A stretch of 64,000 nucleotides of DNA from an uncultured Aquimarina sp. Its GTDB lineage: Bacteria > Bacteroidota > Bacteroidia > Flavobacteriales > Flavobacteriaceae. A program made the translations under genes and the position numbers. Positions within the stretch are counted from its first letter, which is position 1, and every line of letters begins with the position of its first letter. Location of the stretch: the NCBI GenBank assembly GCA_947496555.1, contig CANMDH010000011.1:54080-118079 (forward strand), in the 5' to 3' direction. Below the pieces are notes generated by a model. It was not told where the DNA came from. It saw only the letters and a program-made list of their open reading frames with translations, and made no database searches. Positions 1 to 9,275 of the stretch are shown here, piece after piece.

Positions 1-1468
1 GAAAAAACACGCAAAATAGCGTGATGATGCTCAACGAAATAATCCAGGAGGATAAAAGTGCAATGGTAATCACCACAAAAATAGGCCCCATAATATCACC
101 CATTACAGACTCTGCCATAAAGAAAGCCAAAAATGCCGCCGAAGTAGTTAAGGTAGAAATCAATAACGGCATAAACAATTCTGCACAGGAATCAATAGCC
201 GCTTTTTTGACATCAATACCATTTTCCATTTTTACCATTATGGATTCTGCAACCACAATGGCATTATCAACCATCATCCCTAATGCCATAATCAAAGCTG
301 CAAGCGTAATCTGATTAAGCCCAACATCGATAAGGCCCATAACCATCAAAGTAGTAATGGTAACGATAGGAATCAAGCTGGCAATTACCATTCCTGTACG
401 AAATCCTAAGAAAATAAGCATTACTGCTAGTACGATGGCAATAGCTTGCATCAAATTTCCGAGGAAATCACTAATCTTAAGATCAATATATTGATCTATA
501 GATGCCAATCGAGAAACTTCTAATCCGACAGGAAGTTTTGCCTGCCACTCCTCTAATAATATGTCAATTTCTTCTCCTAATTTGATAATATTTCTACCAT
601 CTTTTAAAGAGACATGAAGTGAAACTGCATCCTTACCATTAATCCGTACTTTTTGTTTGGGTGGGTTAATATATCCTTTTTCAATTATAGTAATATCTCC
701 CAGGCTAACCACTTGCCCACTCTGCCCAACGGGGATTAGCATATTTTTAATATCCAAAATGGTATTAAAATTACCCGTAGGTTCAAGAATAATTCGTTCT
801 TCTTCAATATTCACTTCCCCACCGGAGTTTAGAATATTTGTACTCGAAATTATTCCTTGTAAACTACTAGAAGTTAATCCATAAGCTTTCAATTTGGTGT
901 TATCAAACTTCACAAAAACTCGTTCTTCCTGCGCCCCGTTGATTTCTACTTTGGCAGCATCTTCTAACCTGATCAAATCATCACGAAGATCATCGGCTTG
1001 TTCTTTCATAGCTGCATAAGAAAATCCATCGCTGGTAATTCCTACGGCAATCCCAAATACTTCTCCGATACCATCATCATTCAATTGGGGTTGCACATTA
1101 TTGGGTAATCCTTTAATGGTATTTAATTTACGTCGCAATCGATCCCAAACGGGCTGCAACTGCTCTGGAGCTACTTCCATTTTTAATTCTACTTGAACTA
1201 CCGAGAGCCCCGTTCTTGATGTACTAGTCACTTTTTTTAGTTCGGGAAGTTCTTGTGCTATTTTTTCAATTTTGTCTGTTACTAATTCCTCAACACGTTC
1301 AGGACTTGCTCCTGGAAATGATGAAACAACAGATGCCACTCGAATAGTATATGGCGGCATACTATCTCGCGAAAGTGAAGCATAAAAAACCATACCCATT
1401 ATCATAACTACAGCCAGAATACTGAGAGCTACACGATTTTTCTCTATAGAAAACTTAGCAAAATTCAT
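1..1468 (-). CDS. Efflux RND transporter permease, N-terminal part (cut by window edge)
   Basis: The reading frame starts at ATG 1466-1468 and runs off the left edge, giving about 489 residues of a protein that usually has about 1000. After a short cytoplasmic start there is one membrane helix (about residues 12-32), then the periplasmic porter region, which contains the family-typical stretches SRDSMPPYTIRVAS and FPGASPERVEELV. Several helices follow from about residue 375, including the conserved ALGMMVDNAIVVAES segment. RND pumps of this type use proton antiport to expel drugs, metals or lipids across both membranes. It is the last visible gene of an operon with the adaptor (22 bp upstream) and the fused TolC-like channel. 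The substrate cannot be read from the sequence. Confidence 0.93.
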   Translation of the reverse strand, partial: MNFAKFSIEKNRVALSILAVVMIMGMVFYASLSRDSMPPYTIRVASVVSSFPGASPERVEELVTDKIEKIAQELPELKKVTSTSRTGLSVVQVELKMEVAPEQLQPVWDRLRRKLNTIKGLPNNVQPQLNDDGIGEVFGIAVGITSDGFSYAAMKEQADDLRDDLIRLEDAAKVEINGAQEERVFVKFDNTKLKAYGLTSSSLQGIISSTNILNSGGEVNIEEERIILEPTGNFNTILDIKNMLIPVGQSGQVVSLGDITIIEKGYINPPKQKVRINGKDAVSLHVSLKDGRNIIKLGEEIDILLEEWQAKLPVGLEVSRLASIDQYIDLKISDFLGNLMQAIAIVLAVMLIFLGFRTGMVIASLIPIVTITTLMVMGLIDVGLNQITLAALIMALGMMVDNAIVVAESIMVKMENGIDVKKAAIDSCAELFMPLLISTLTTSAAFLAFFMAESVMGDIMGPIFVVITIALLSSWIISLSIITLFCVFF

Positions 1469-1489
1469 AGTTGATTCTTTTGATAACGA

Positions 1490-2581
1490 TTATTGTAATT
1501 TCACTTTTTGCCCGTCTAATAAGGTCTGAAGTCCGGCTGTAGCTATTTTTTGCCCTTCAGAAAGTCCACTTATAATTTTAAAACCATCTGCAGTAAGTTC
1601 TCCTATTTCTATACGATGTTTTTTTGCTATTCCTATAGTTCCATCTTCCGATTCAATTAAAAAAACAAAATTACCCTCACCATCTTCTCCAACTGCTTTC
1701 ACAGGAATTACTAATGCTAAGTCTGTTTTGGCCTGTTCTTGATTAAAATTAAATGTAACATTTGCAGTCATACCTGGTTTAATTTCTTTGGCTGGATCTG
1801 TAATATCAATTTTTACGGGATATGTAGCAGAGCCCTCATCTACGATAGGGGCAATTTCAATAACATTTCCTGTGAATTTTTTATCTACCAAAGCTGAAAA
1901 TGAGATTTCAGGGTTCATCCCTAATCGTACTTTATTGATTACATTTTCTGGTAATCCTACTTCGATATTGGTGTGATCTCCTGCATTCAGTATGGCAATC
2001 ACCTGTCCGGCGCTTACATTTTCATTTAATTGGTTATTTTTCGCTGCAATAATACCGGTCTTTGGTGCTTTTATATATCCATAACTTATTTGTGATTGCT
2101 GAATACTTTTATTGCGTTTGGCAGATTCATACTGATCTAGTGCACTCTGGTAAGAGTTTTTTGCATTTTCATAATCACTTAAAGAATTGCTTCCTTTTTC
2201 ATACAAAGATTTGATTCGATCCAAACTGGATTTTGCAGTATTCATAGCAGATTTAGCACTATTGAGTGCAGAAACCGACTGTTCATAAGCTAGATTTGCT
2301 TGTACATTATCTAATTTTGCAATTAAGTCGCCTTTATTTACCTTCTGCCCTACTTTGATATCCAGCGTTGTGATAATGCCATTGCTTCTGAAACTCAATT
2401 CAATTTCGTCACCTGCTTTGGCAACACCACTAAAGGTTCTGATATTTTGTGCACTCGAACTTCCCACAACTCGATATTGCACAGGTCGCAATACTTCTTC
2501 TTTTTTTATCTCTTTATCTTTACAAGCATTCAACATTAAAAATGCAAATAATGTGAGTAGTATCTGTTTTACGAATTTCAT
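1490..2581 (-). CDS. RND efflux periplasmic adaptor (HlyD/MexA family) lipoprotein
   Basis: This 363-residue protein begins with a lipoprotein signal peptide whose lipobox LNAC places the modified cysteine at residue 20. It should therefore be anchored in a membrane facing the periplasm. The split lipoyl/biotinyl-like halves flank a helical hairpin rich in Ala, Ser and Gln (roughly residues 100-165), followed by the beta-barrel and membrane-proximal domains typical of the family (VKIDITDPAKEIKPGMTANV region). It bridges the inner-membrane pump encoded downstream and the TolC-like channel encoded upstream. It is 9 bp from the upstream gene and clearly co-transcribed. Length and order of domains are normal for the family. 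Confidence 0.93.
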   Translation of the reverse strand: MKFVKQILLTLFAFLMLNACKDKEIKKEEVLRPVQYRVVGSSSAQNIRTFSGVAKAGDEIELSFRSNGIITTLDIKVGQKVNKGDLIAKLDNVQANLAYEQSVSALNSAKSAMNTAKSSLDRIKSLYEKGSNSLSDYENAKNSYQSALDQYESAKRNKSIQQSQISYGYIKAPKTGIIAAKNNQLNENVSAGQVIAILNAGDHTNIEVGLPENVINKVRLGMNPEISFSALVDKKFTGNVIEIAPIVDEGSATYPVKIDITDPAKEIKPGMTANVTFNFNQEQAKTDLALVIPVKAVGEDGEGNFVFLIESEDGTIGIAKKHRIEIGELTADGFKIISGLSEGQKIATAGLQTLLDGQKVKLQ

Positions 2582-2590
2582 AGTCGTTAC

Positions 2591-4933
2591 TTAGTTTTTA
2601 TTTAGAATATATTGTGTGGCTCTTTGAATAAAATCCTGGTTGCTTGCCTCTGTATTCATTAAAAAGAAATATCCAATAGCTCTTTCTAATTGCATAGAGG
2701 TTAATAAATAGTCATAATTGGCCGTTGCTCTGGCAAGCTGTGTTTGCAGATAATTAGTCTGCGCATCGATCAATTGAATTAATGGCACTGCACCCTGTGC
2801 ATATGCATTTTGTGTAAGATCCAAGCTCTCTCTGGCGGCCTCTTCAGACACTTTAGATATTTCGATATTTGCAATTTGATTCGTCATATCCAATAAAATA
2901 TCATTTACATTTTTTTCGATACTCAGTTCTACGTTATCTTTCTGCACCAATAATTGATCTTCTTGAATCTTTGCAGTTTGCCTATTAATGTTTCGTTGGT
3001 TTTGTTGAAAGATGGGTAAGGAAAGATTCACTCCTACATTATAGGTTCCATCTGGAGCATTAGGAAAACCAGGAGGAACTGTTGATCCTTTGCCCGATTC
3101 TGAAATGGCAAGGTTATATTGTCCTTGTAACGCAACGGTTGGAACAAATCGACCCAGATCATTAAGTCGATAATTACGCTGTGTAGCTTCCATATTATAA
3201 CCAATATTTTTTAATTCGGGAGCATTTTTCTTTGCTTCTTCAACTAAAAAATCAACTAATGCCGGTCGTAATTTTGGATCATCCAGAATCTCCAAAAAAT
3301 CCTGATACTTATAATTTTCAAATATCCCTTCTGATATTTCGGCATCATCAATATCAATTTCGGTCGCAATAGGATTATTCATTAATTGATTAATCGTATT
3401 GAAAGCTTGTCGTTTTTGATTTTCTGCATTGATTAAACTTTGCGTATTCTGTGCCAACTGACTTCTAAAACGTAGCACATCGGACTTGCCTGATTCTCCG
3501 GCAGCAAAATTTTGATCTGAGATTTCTAAATTCTTTTTGGTGACTTGAAGGTTTTGATTTTGAATCTCCACATTTGTTTTCAGCACCAAGGCATTAAAAT
3601 AAGCTACCGAGGCATCAAGGATCGCATCCAGTTCTGCTGCATTATAGGTTTCTTGTTGTGCTTTTTGTAAATTTTCATTGATGGTTATATTGGCTCCGGC
3701 GCCTTCAGAATAAATCACTTGTTCTAGCGTTACGTTTCCAGTAGTAGAAAACTCTGGATTGGCGCCATTAGAAATCTCTGCAACGTCTGGATCCAAATAA
3801 ACACTATTGGCACTAGCGGTTACATTAGGTAAATAACTGCTCCTGGCAGTTTTTACATCCTGACTGCTTAATTCGATATTTTTTCTTTCTACATCTAGCG
3901 AAAGGTTCTTATCCACTACTCCTTTCATGATATCGATTACAGAATAGGATGTTCCAACTTTTATGTCATTCTCCCCTCCTATAAAATCTGCAGTAGCCAA
4001 CATGCTATACCGTAACGGAAATCCAATTTGTTTTGCTGTGCTTGAGTTAATAGAAAGTTCTTTCTTATAATCCAAATACATGGGTAATGTAGATGGGTTT
4101 GTGCCTGCAATAATTGCTTCTACATTTAGGGCAATACGCCGAAAAAACTGATCAATATTGGTTTTGGGCTGATTGGAGGCTAAAATTCCTTTCTCAACAT
4201 CTTCTCTACTGTAGGCCGAAAACGATGGAAGCTTCTTAGAATTGATACTTGTAACCAATGTTTTGAATTGACTATCATTTAAATAAAATCCACCGGCGAG
4301 ATATACCGCATCTATATCGTTTAAATCATTATCAATGCTCCCATCCTTCTGAAGGGAAATGAGCTTGTAAGATTTTCCAACATTAGAAAAGTAATCATCA
4401 AATAGTTTTTTAACAGGCAATATTTCAGGTATAAAATCATCAACTACAATACCTATTTTTTTATAGTCATAAAGTGATCTGAAAGTGCCGAAGTCATTCG
4501 CATATGAAAGAGGAGCAATAAGGTAGGTGATATTACTAATTCCTGAAGCTTTTTGACCCTCTGGGAAATCGTAAAAATCACTATTTGCACTTCCAAAAAG
4601 GATAACGGGTTTTGGATATTGTTCTTCTTTATCAATTACAAGATTATTAACGACTCCAAATGCCAATATAATATCTGCATCAGAGTTGAGCAGTGTTTGA
4701 TAGTTTGATTTTGCCGTTTCGGTATTGAAATCATTTTCTAATGCATCCTTAAAAACTATGGTAGCGTCCTGCCCTACAACTCCTTTAATTTCGGTTTGTA
4801 ATTTTATTAATAAAGGTTTGGTTTCTTTTGATGATTTATCGGAAAGAATCCCAATGGTCACTGTTTTTGTAACCTGTGAATATGCCATTATATTTATGAA
4901 AATAAGTAAGAGAGTTAACTTTATCCTTTTCAT
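2591..4933 (-). CDS. Fusion of an ABC-type substrate-binding domain with a TolC-family outer membrane channel
   Basis: This 780-residue protein has a signal peptide (residues 1-20, ending MAYSQ). Residues about 22-315 look like a periplasmic ABC substrate-binding domain of the PF04392 type: TIGILSDKSSKETKPLL start, ADIILAFGVVNN, then PKPVILFGSANSDF. From about residue 330 to 765 it is an outer membrane efflux (OEP/TolC) domain, with two repeats of long helices, the strand region PNVTASANSVYLDP and the second-repeat motif RFVPTVALQGQYN. Ordinary TolC-like partners have about 420-480 residues and no such N-terminal domain. It is the outer-membrane exit duct of the RND operon. The extra domain may sense or load a small ligand, which is inference. 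Confidence 0.88.
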   Translation of the reverse strand: MKRIKLTLLLIFINIMAYSQVTKTVTIGILSDKSSKETKPLLIKLQTEIKGVVGQDATIVFKDALENDFNTETAKSNYQTLLNSDADIILAFGVVNNLVIDKEEQYPKPVILFGSANSDFYDFPEGQKASGISNITYLIAPLSYANDFGTFRSLYDYKKIGIVVDDFIPEILPVKKLFDDYFSNVGKSYKLISLQKDGSIDNDLNDIDAVYLAGGFYLNDSQFKTLVTSINSKKLPSFSAYSREDVEKGILASNQPKTNIDQFFRRIALNVEAIIAGTNPSTLPMYLDYKKELSINSSTAKQIGFPLRYSMLATADFIGGENDIKVGTSYSVIDIMKGVVDKNLSLDVERKNIELSSQDVKTARSSYLPNVTASANSVYLDPDVAEISNGANPEFSTTGNVTLEQVIYSEGAGANITINENLQKAQQETYNAAELDAILDASVAYFNALVLKTNVEIQNQNLQVTKKNLEISDQNFAAGESGKSDVLRFRSQLAQNTQSLINAENQKRQAFNTINQLMNNPIATEIDIDDAEISEGIFENYKYQDFLEILDDPKLRPALVDFLVEEAKKNAPELKNIGYNMEATQRNYRLNDLGRFVPTVALQGQYNLAISESGKGSTVPPGFPNAPDGTYNVGVNLSLPIFQQNQRNINRQTAKIQEDQLLVQKDNVELSIEKNVNDILLDMTNQIANIEISKVSEEAARESLDLTQNAYAQGAVPLIQLIDAQTNYLQTQLARATANYDYLLTSMQLERAIGYFFLMNTEASNQDFIQRATQYILNKN

Positions 4934-4951
4934 ATAATTATTTATGTGTGA

Positions 4952-5362
4952 TTATAGTTGATTTAATCTTTTATTTACTGACCATGATAGTTTATTAAAG
5001 AGATCAGAAAAACTTGCAAACTGTTTTTCTGGTAATACTTTTTTAAGCTCATTGTTCTGTTCCTTGATGAGTACATTAAACTCATGTGATATTTCAATTT
5101 TAGTCAATTTGGGGTCTTCTCCCAATTGTCTCATTTTGAGACCAAAGTAAGCCGTGATAATCTTAAATTTGGCAGTAGTTTCTGGAGTCATCTCAGAATC
5201 CATTATGATGTTTTCCATCCATTTTTTGATATAATCAGTTTCTTCCTTATTAAAAATCTTAATAGACGCGCTATCCTCCTTTTGAACTATTGGAGTTTGA
5301 CCCATCATTTTTGTTGACAGTAAAATCAGACAACTAATAAAAAGAATCTTTTGGATGTTCAT
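4952..5362 (-). CDS. Small secreted protein, member of a three-gene paralogous family
   Basis: This 136-residue protein has an N-terminal signal peptide (to about residue 21, ending KMMGQ). The rest is charged and probably all-helical. It aligns with its neighbour at 5389-5805 and with the protein at 23062-23487: each has a helix starting EE or EK, a middle helix with two aromatic residues, and a C-terminal block of the type LPEKQFASFSDLFNKL. The family is not one I can name. The small size, signal peptide, helical content and LxxxQF block recall Spy/CpxP-like periplasmic proteins, but the resemblance is weak. It lies 18 bp upstream of the TolC-fusion gene and is probably part of the efflux operon. 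Confidence 0.8.
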   Translation of the reverse strand: MNIQKILFISCLILLSTKMMGQTPIVQKEDSASIKIFNKEETDYIKKWMENIIMDSEMTPETTAKFKIITAYFGLKMRQLGEDPKLTKIEISHEFNVLIKEQNNELKKVLPEKQFASFSDLFNKLSWSVNKRLNQL

Positions 5363-5388
5363 AACCCGATTGTATCCTATTTAATAAA

Positions 5389-5805
5389 TTATTCTTTGGC
5401 CCAGCCTCTTCGATTGTATACACTGGTAACAATTTTACCAAAACTTTCTTGATGTATTTTGAACTGTTCTTCTGTCAAGATCTCTTTTACATCAATATCC
5501 AATTTCTTGAGCATTTCATGAAACTTTGTAATCACTTCTTTTTCAGTAAGTTCTGCATCTTTATCATCCAAACGCGCAATTTTATTGGTGTGATACCCAA
5601 TAATCATAAAGTAATCATCTCTTAAATCTTCAGAAAGTTCCATTTTATCAACCTGTTCTGCAACGAAAGCTTGTAGATTGTCTTTTTCTACAGAAGTGAA
5701 TATCTCGACCTTGCTGTTCTGTCGTCCTTGTTGTTTTTCTTTTTGTGTTTGTCCAAAGGCAGATATAAAGACTAGCAAGAGTAGTCCAGTGAAGTAATTT
5801 CTCAT
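5389..5805 (-). CDS. Small secreted protein, second paralogue at the head of the efflux operon
   Basis: This 138-residue protein has a clear signal peptide ending SAFGQ (about residue 19). The mature part is charged and helical. It ends with ILTEEQFKIHQESFGKIV followed by YNRRGWAKE; the block LLNKAQFEIHKNSWEAIV and the ending LRKGWATN of the protein at 23062-23487 match it closely. It is the first gene of the minus-strand run towards the RND pump, 26 bp before its paralogue. Function is unknown. A periplasmic chaperone or stress sensor of the Spy/CpxP kind is possible, since such proteins also carry LTxxQ-like blocks, but the match is too weak to assert. Confidence 0.8.
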   Translation of the reverse strand: MRNYFTGLLLLVFISAFGQTQKEKQQGRQNSKVEIFTSVEKDNLQAFVAEQVDKMELSEDLRDDYFMIIGYHTNKIARLDDKDAELTEKEVITKFHEMLKKLDIDVKEILTEEQFKIHQESFGKIVTSVYNRRGWAKE

Positions 5806-5982
5806 GGTTTGTGTATTAATGAGTTTTGGTTTAAAAATCGTATAAATTTAACTTTTTTAATTTAAAATAATATGATTACGATTTTTTTATGAATTGTTGA
5901 AACTTGCTTTATTTTGAGTTCTACGAAATCAATTTTTTTTTAATAAGATCTAGAATACCAAAAACTGATAAAAGTCAGTAAT

Positions 5983-6090
5983 AAAGATTTTAAGATAAGC
6001 CGTATCGATCATCATGTGTTTATACGTATTCCCAAAAAAGATCAACACTTTTGGTCTCCGCAATTGCATTTATGGATGTTTGATATAGAA
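5983..6090 (+). pseudogene. Fragment of a gene related to the 164-aa membrane protein at 48214-48708
   Basis: In the 396-bp gap between the efflux operon and the protease gene, 36 codons read KDFKISRIDHHVFIRIPKKD and then QHFWSPQLHLW. The intact protein encoded at 48214-48708 has nearly the same stretch (FKVSRIDHHVFIRIPKKEQH, then FWSPQLHL). There is no usable start, the downstream membrane segments are missing, and the similarity stops after about residue 31 of the fragment. This is a decayed partial copy, on the opposite strand to the intact gene. The rest of the gap (5806-5980 and 6095-6201) shows nothing I can identify beyond AT-rich sequence. Confidence 0.8.
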
Positions 6091-6201
6091 ATTTTTTATA
6101 TTACTTTTAACAAATCTTACAATGCTCTAAAAACTAAGTCAGTTTTTTAAAGTAGCAAAACATCTGTAATACAAGAATAATACTCTTTTGAAAATTCAAC
6201 G

Positions 6202-7215
6202 ATGAAAAATACATTCTTCCTTATTTTTACATTACTAAGTAGTTTTTGTAAGGCACAAGACCTTTCTAAACTTTATGAAACTGTAAATCCAGCAGTGGTG
6301 GTAATCTTCACGCAGGAAGCAAAATTAGAATCTAATGGTGGTATTACCAAAACAGTTACTTCTGAAGGATTGGGATCTGGTTTTATGGTTTCAGAATCTG
6401 AAATTATTACTGCATCACACGTTGTTGATGCCGCTGAAACATTAAGAGTCAAATTTATTGATGGAGAAGTACGATCTGCAAAAGTGATTTCTACCTTCAA
6501 ATCAGCAGATGTTGCATTAATTAAACTAGATATACCCAAAAAGGGTGCTATAACGGTGAATTTTGGAGACTCAGATCGAGTAAAAATAGGAGAACAGGTG
6601 TTCATTGTTGGTGCTCCCTTTGGTTATAGTCATTCACTTTCTTCAGGGTATGTGAGCGGAATTATTAAGAATAAACTAGGTGTTAATCCATTTACTCAAT
6701 CTGAGTTTATACAAACAGATGCTGCCATTAATACAGGTAACTCTGGAGGGCCAATGTTTAATATGAAAGGAGAAGTAATCGGAGTAGTAAGTCAAATCCT
6801 TACCAAATCAGGAGGTTTTGAAGGTATTGGGTTCGCCGCGACTGCAAATATTACTAAAAACCTAATGGCAAATAATAGAACACCTTGGTTAGGTTTTGAT
6901 GCATATCCTCTTACAGGTAAGACGAAGCGATTGTTCAATGTCCCGCAAAATAGTGGCCTATTGGTGCAGCGTGTGGTTTTTGGATCAGTTTTATACAACA
7001 TGGGATTATTAGGAGGTGACACCGAAGTTGTAATTGATGGACAAAAGTTAATCATTGGGGGTGATATTATACTCGCTTTTAATGATGTTATATTTGATCT
7101 TACAGATGATTCTTTGGTAAAACTTGGTGAGTTGGGCAAAAACCTAAAAACTACAGATGCCTTAGAACTAAAAGTACTACGTGATGGAAAAATTATCACT
7201 TTAAAAAAAGAGTAA
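6202..7215 (+). CDS. HtrA/DegP-like trypsin-family serine protease, secreted
   Basis: This 337-residue protein has a signal peptide ending CKAQ (residue 19). The trypsin-type catalytic triad is visible: His73 in TASHVVDA, Asp103 in SADVALIKLD and Ser181 in NTGNSGGPMF. The oxyanion region and the preceding VGAPFGYSHSLSSGYVS segment are typical of HtrA proteases. The last ~100 residues resemble a single PDZ domain (NSGLLVQRVVFGSVLYNMGL, then GDIILAFNDV). This is shorter than classic DegP, which has two PDZ domains. Periplasmic quality control or regulated proteolysis is the likely role. The next two genes encode outer-membrane barrels, 33 bp and 0 bp apart, so the three may form one operon for envelope maintenance. 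Confidence 0.92.
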   Translation: MKNTFFLIFTLLSSFCKAQDLSKLYETVNPAVVVIFTQEAKLESNGGITKTVTSEGLGSGFMVSESEIITASHVVDAAETLRVKFIDGEVRSAKVISTFKSADVALIKLDIPKKGAITVNFGDSDRVKIGEQVFIVGAPFGYSHSLSSGYVSGIIKNKLGVNPFTQSEFIQTDAAINTGNSGGPMFNMKGEVIGVVSQILTKSGGFEGIGFAATANITKNLMANNRTPWLGFDAYPLTGKTKRLFNVPQNSGLLVQRVVFGSVLYNMGLLGGDTEVVIDGQKLIIGGDIILAFNDVIFDLTDDSLVKLGELGKNLKTTDALELKVLRDGKIITLKKE

Positions 7216-7248
7216 ATCCTATTTTCGAATCTAACAGAAATTAATAGT

Positions 7249-7920
7249 ATGCAAATACGTAGTTATAATTCATTAAAAATACTAACCATTCTCTTGTTCT
7301 TGGTTTTTAGCAATGGCATATGTGGTCAGGAAAAAGAAAATGATTCTATTGTTACTCCTTTTCGGAAAGGGAAATGGCTTACAGGTTTATCTGGTACGAT
7401 CAATTCAAGTACTATTGAATTAAGAAGTACTGACCAAACTACAACCACCAACGAATATGGGATTAATCTCACTACCGGAAAATTTATAAAAAATCGGTTT
7501 TTAGTTGGAATCACTATAGCTGCTAACAGGAGCAATAACTCAGGAATTGTTGAGAGAACTACAGAGAACTTATTTGTAGGCCCTCTAGTTTCTTATTATC
7601 TCTCAAAAGTAGAGCGCGGATCACTTTTTTTTCAAGCATCCCCTGGTTATGTACGTTATCGAGATAATACGCGAATTGAACAAACCAATGGTTTTGTAGA
7701 GGAATTAGGCGAAGGTGGTGGTTTTGGAACACTATTGGGAGTTGGGTATTCTTATGCTTTTTTTGACCTTGTCACCTTTGATATCGGGTTAAAAACCAAC
7801 CTATTATGGATCAATATTGATCAAGAATCAATTCCAATAAATACGACTACCTCAGAAGATATTTTTGTGAATAGTATTTCTTTTTCGTTTGGTTTTAACA
7901 TTTTAGTAGATCAGTTCTAA
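7249..7920 (+). CDS. Outer membrane beta-barrel protein
   Basis: This 223-residue protein has a signal peptide to about residue 26 (ending GICGQ). The mature part alternates polar and hydrophobic residues with turns every 10-14 residues, the pattern of an eight-stranded porin-like or OmpA/OmpW-like barrel. It ends in FGFNILVDQF with a C-terminal Phe, the usual barrel-assembly signal. It starts 33 bp after the protease gene, and its stop codon overlaps the start of the next barrel gene by one base (TAATG), indicating translational coupling. The function of this barrel is unknown. Confidence 0.82.
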   Translation: MQIRSYNSLKILTILLFLVFSNGICGQEKENDSIVTPFRKGKWLTGLSGTINSSTIELRSTDQTTTTNEYGINLTTGKFIKNRFLVGITIAANRSNNSGIVERTTENLFVGPLVSYYLSKVERGSLFFQASPGYVRYRDNTRIEQTNGFVEELGEGGGFGTLLGVGYSYAFFDLVTFDIGLKTNLLWINIDQESIPINTTTSEDIFVNSISFSFGFNILVDQF

Positions 7921-9038
7921 TGAAAAAACAAATTTCAATATATACAGTCGCTATCATACTATTATTTTCAAATGGGGTTCAGTCTCAAAGTAAAGAGACT
8001 GTATTTAAAACCGACACAATTGCAAGCACAAAAAACATCCAATTTATAGGAGTTCCTATTGCCTTTTATACTCCAGAAACTGAATTTGGTTTTGGAGGTG
8101 GAGGACAACTTTTTTTATTAAATAAAAGCAATATCTATAATGACCGTCAATCAAACATTCTATTTAGCGGAATTTACACCCTAAATGAGCAGTTTCTATT
8201 TGAAGTCAAACCAGAAATCTATTTGGGTAAAGGAGATTATTTTATCGATATAGACTATACTTGGGAAATATACCCCAATTTATTTTGGGGAATAGGTAAT
8301 AGTACACCAGACAGAAATGAGGAAGTTTATAACATGACTTCACATAAACTAAAAGTGGGGTATCTAAGACGCTTGCCTCCCAATCTTAATTTCGGATTTG
8401 AGTATGTCTTCGAAAACCATGAAGTCACCGAAGTTGAAGAAGGAGGAATTCTCGACTCAGGAAGTGTTCTAGGCAGTGACCGAGCCATTATTAGTGGGTT
8501 AGGAGTCACCTTCAATTTAGACACCAGAGATGATGTAGGCTCTCCTCTATCTGGTCGTTATTATAAGCTTAATGCACAATTTTCAAGCGAACTTCTGGGG
8601 GCTACCCATGGCTATAATAAATTCTTTTTGGATTTACGAACGTATGAACCGTTAACCAAAACAAGCATTCTGGCTATGCAAGTATATAGCGAAAATACTT
8701 TTGGAGACGCACCTTTTCAAGGTTTGGCTAAATTTGGTGGAAGCTATAGTGCTAGAGGATATTTCTATGGTAGATTTACAGACAACCATATGTATATTAT
8801 ACAAACAGAGTATCGATGGCGTTTTAGACCACGATGGACGATGGCAGCCTTTGGATTGGTAGGCGAAGTAGCAAGTACACCTGAAAATTTCTTTAGCATA
8901 AGCAACATGAAACCCAGTGCAGGAGCTGGTATACGCTTTAAGTTACTTAAAAACAAAAGTACCTGGTTACGATTGGATACGGGATTTGGAGAAAATGGAA
9001 ATAGTGGCTTTTATTTTGGAATCAATGAAGCTTTCTGA
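7920..9038 (+). CDS. BamA/TamA-family outer membrane protein (surface antigen barrel without POTRA domains)
   Basis: This 372-residue protein has a signal peptide (to about residue 22) followed directly by a 16-strand-type barrel. Family features include LGVTFNLDTRDDVGSPLSGR (typical of the Bac_surface_Ag/Omp85 barrel), the GGSYSARGYFYGRF segment matching the conserved loop-6 RGY/RGF region, and the final Phe. There is no room for POTRA repeats, so it is a short patatin-partner-like or lone Omp85 barrel rather than BamA itself. It overlaps the preceding gene by one base. Transport or membrane insertion of an unknown substrate is the family-based guess. About 237 bp without an evident gene follow. 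Confidence 0.88.
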   Translation: MKKQISIYTVAIILLFSNGVQSQSKETVFKTDTIASTKNIQFIGVPIAFYTPETEFGFGGGGQLFLLNKSNIYNDRQSNILFSGIYTLNEQFLFEVKPEIYLGKGDYFIDIDYTWEIYPNLFWGIGNSTPDRNEEVYNMTSHKLKVGYLRRLPPNLNFGFEYVFENHEVTEVEEGGILDSGSVLGSDRAIISGLGVTFNLDTRDDVGSPLSGRYYKLNAQFSSELLGATHGYNKFFLDLRTYEPLTKTSILAMQVYSENTFGDAPFQGLAKFGGSYSARGYFYGRFTDNHMYIIQTEYRWRFRPRWTMAAFGLVGEVASTPENFFSISNMKPSAGAGIRFKLLKNKSTWLRLDTGFGENGNSGFYFGINEAF

Positions 9039-9275
9039 TATTTTTTAAACTCGTTTAATGTAAAAGCATCATACTTTCTCTGTATTGTATAAAACATAGT
9101 AGATCATTTTAACCAGAATCAATATCATTTTTTTGTGCAGTATAAAAGGAAACCGGAGTAGACCTACAATGTTAAGTTTCATTACATCTAAATTTTAAAA
9201 ATGATCATAAATGATAATCTGTGACTCAATAAAATTAACTAATTTTATTGTACAACAATTATTTACTACGATATT

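Noticed and set aside
21-884. Plus-strand frames in the first 900 bases
   Set aside because: They are antisense to the RND permease, which has clear family motifs on the minus strand.
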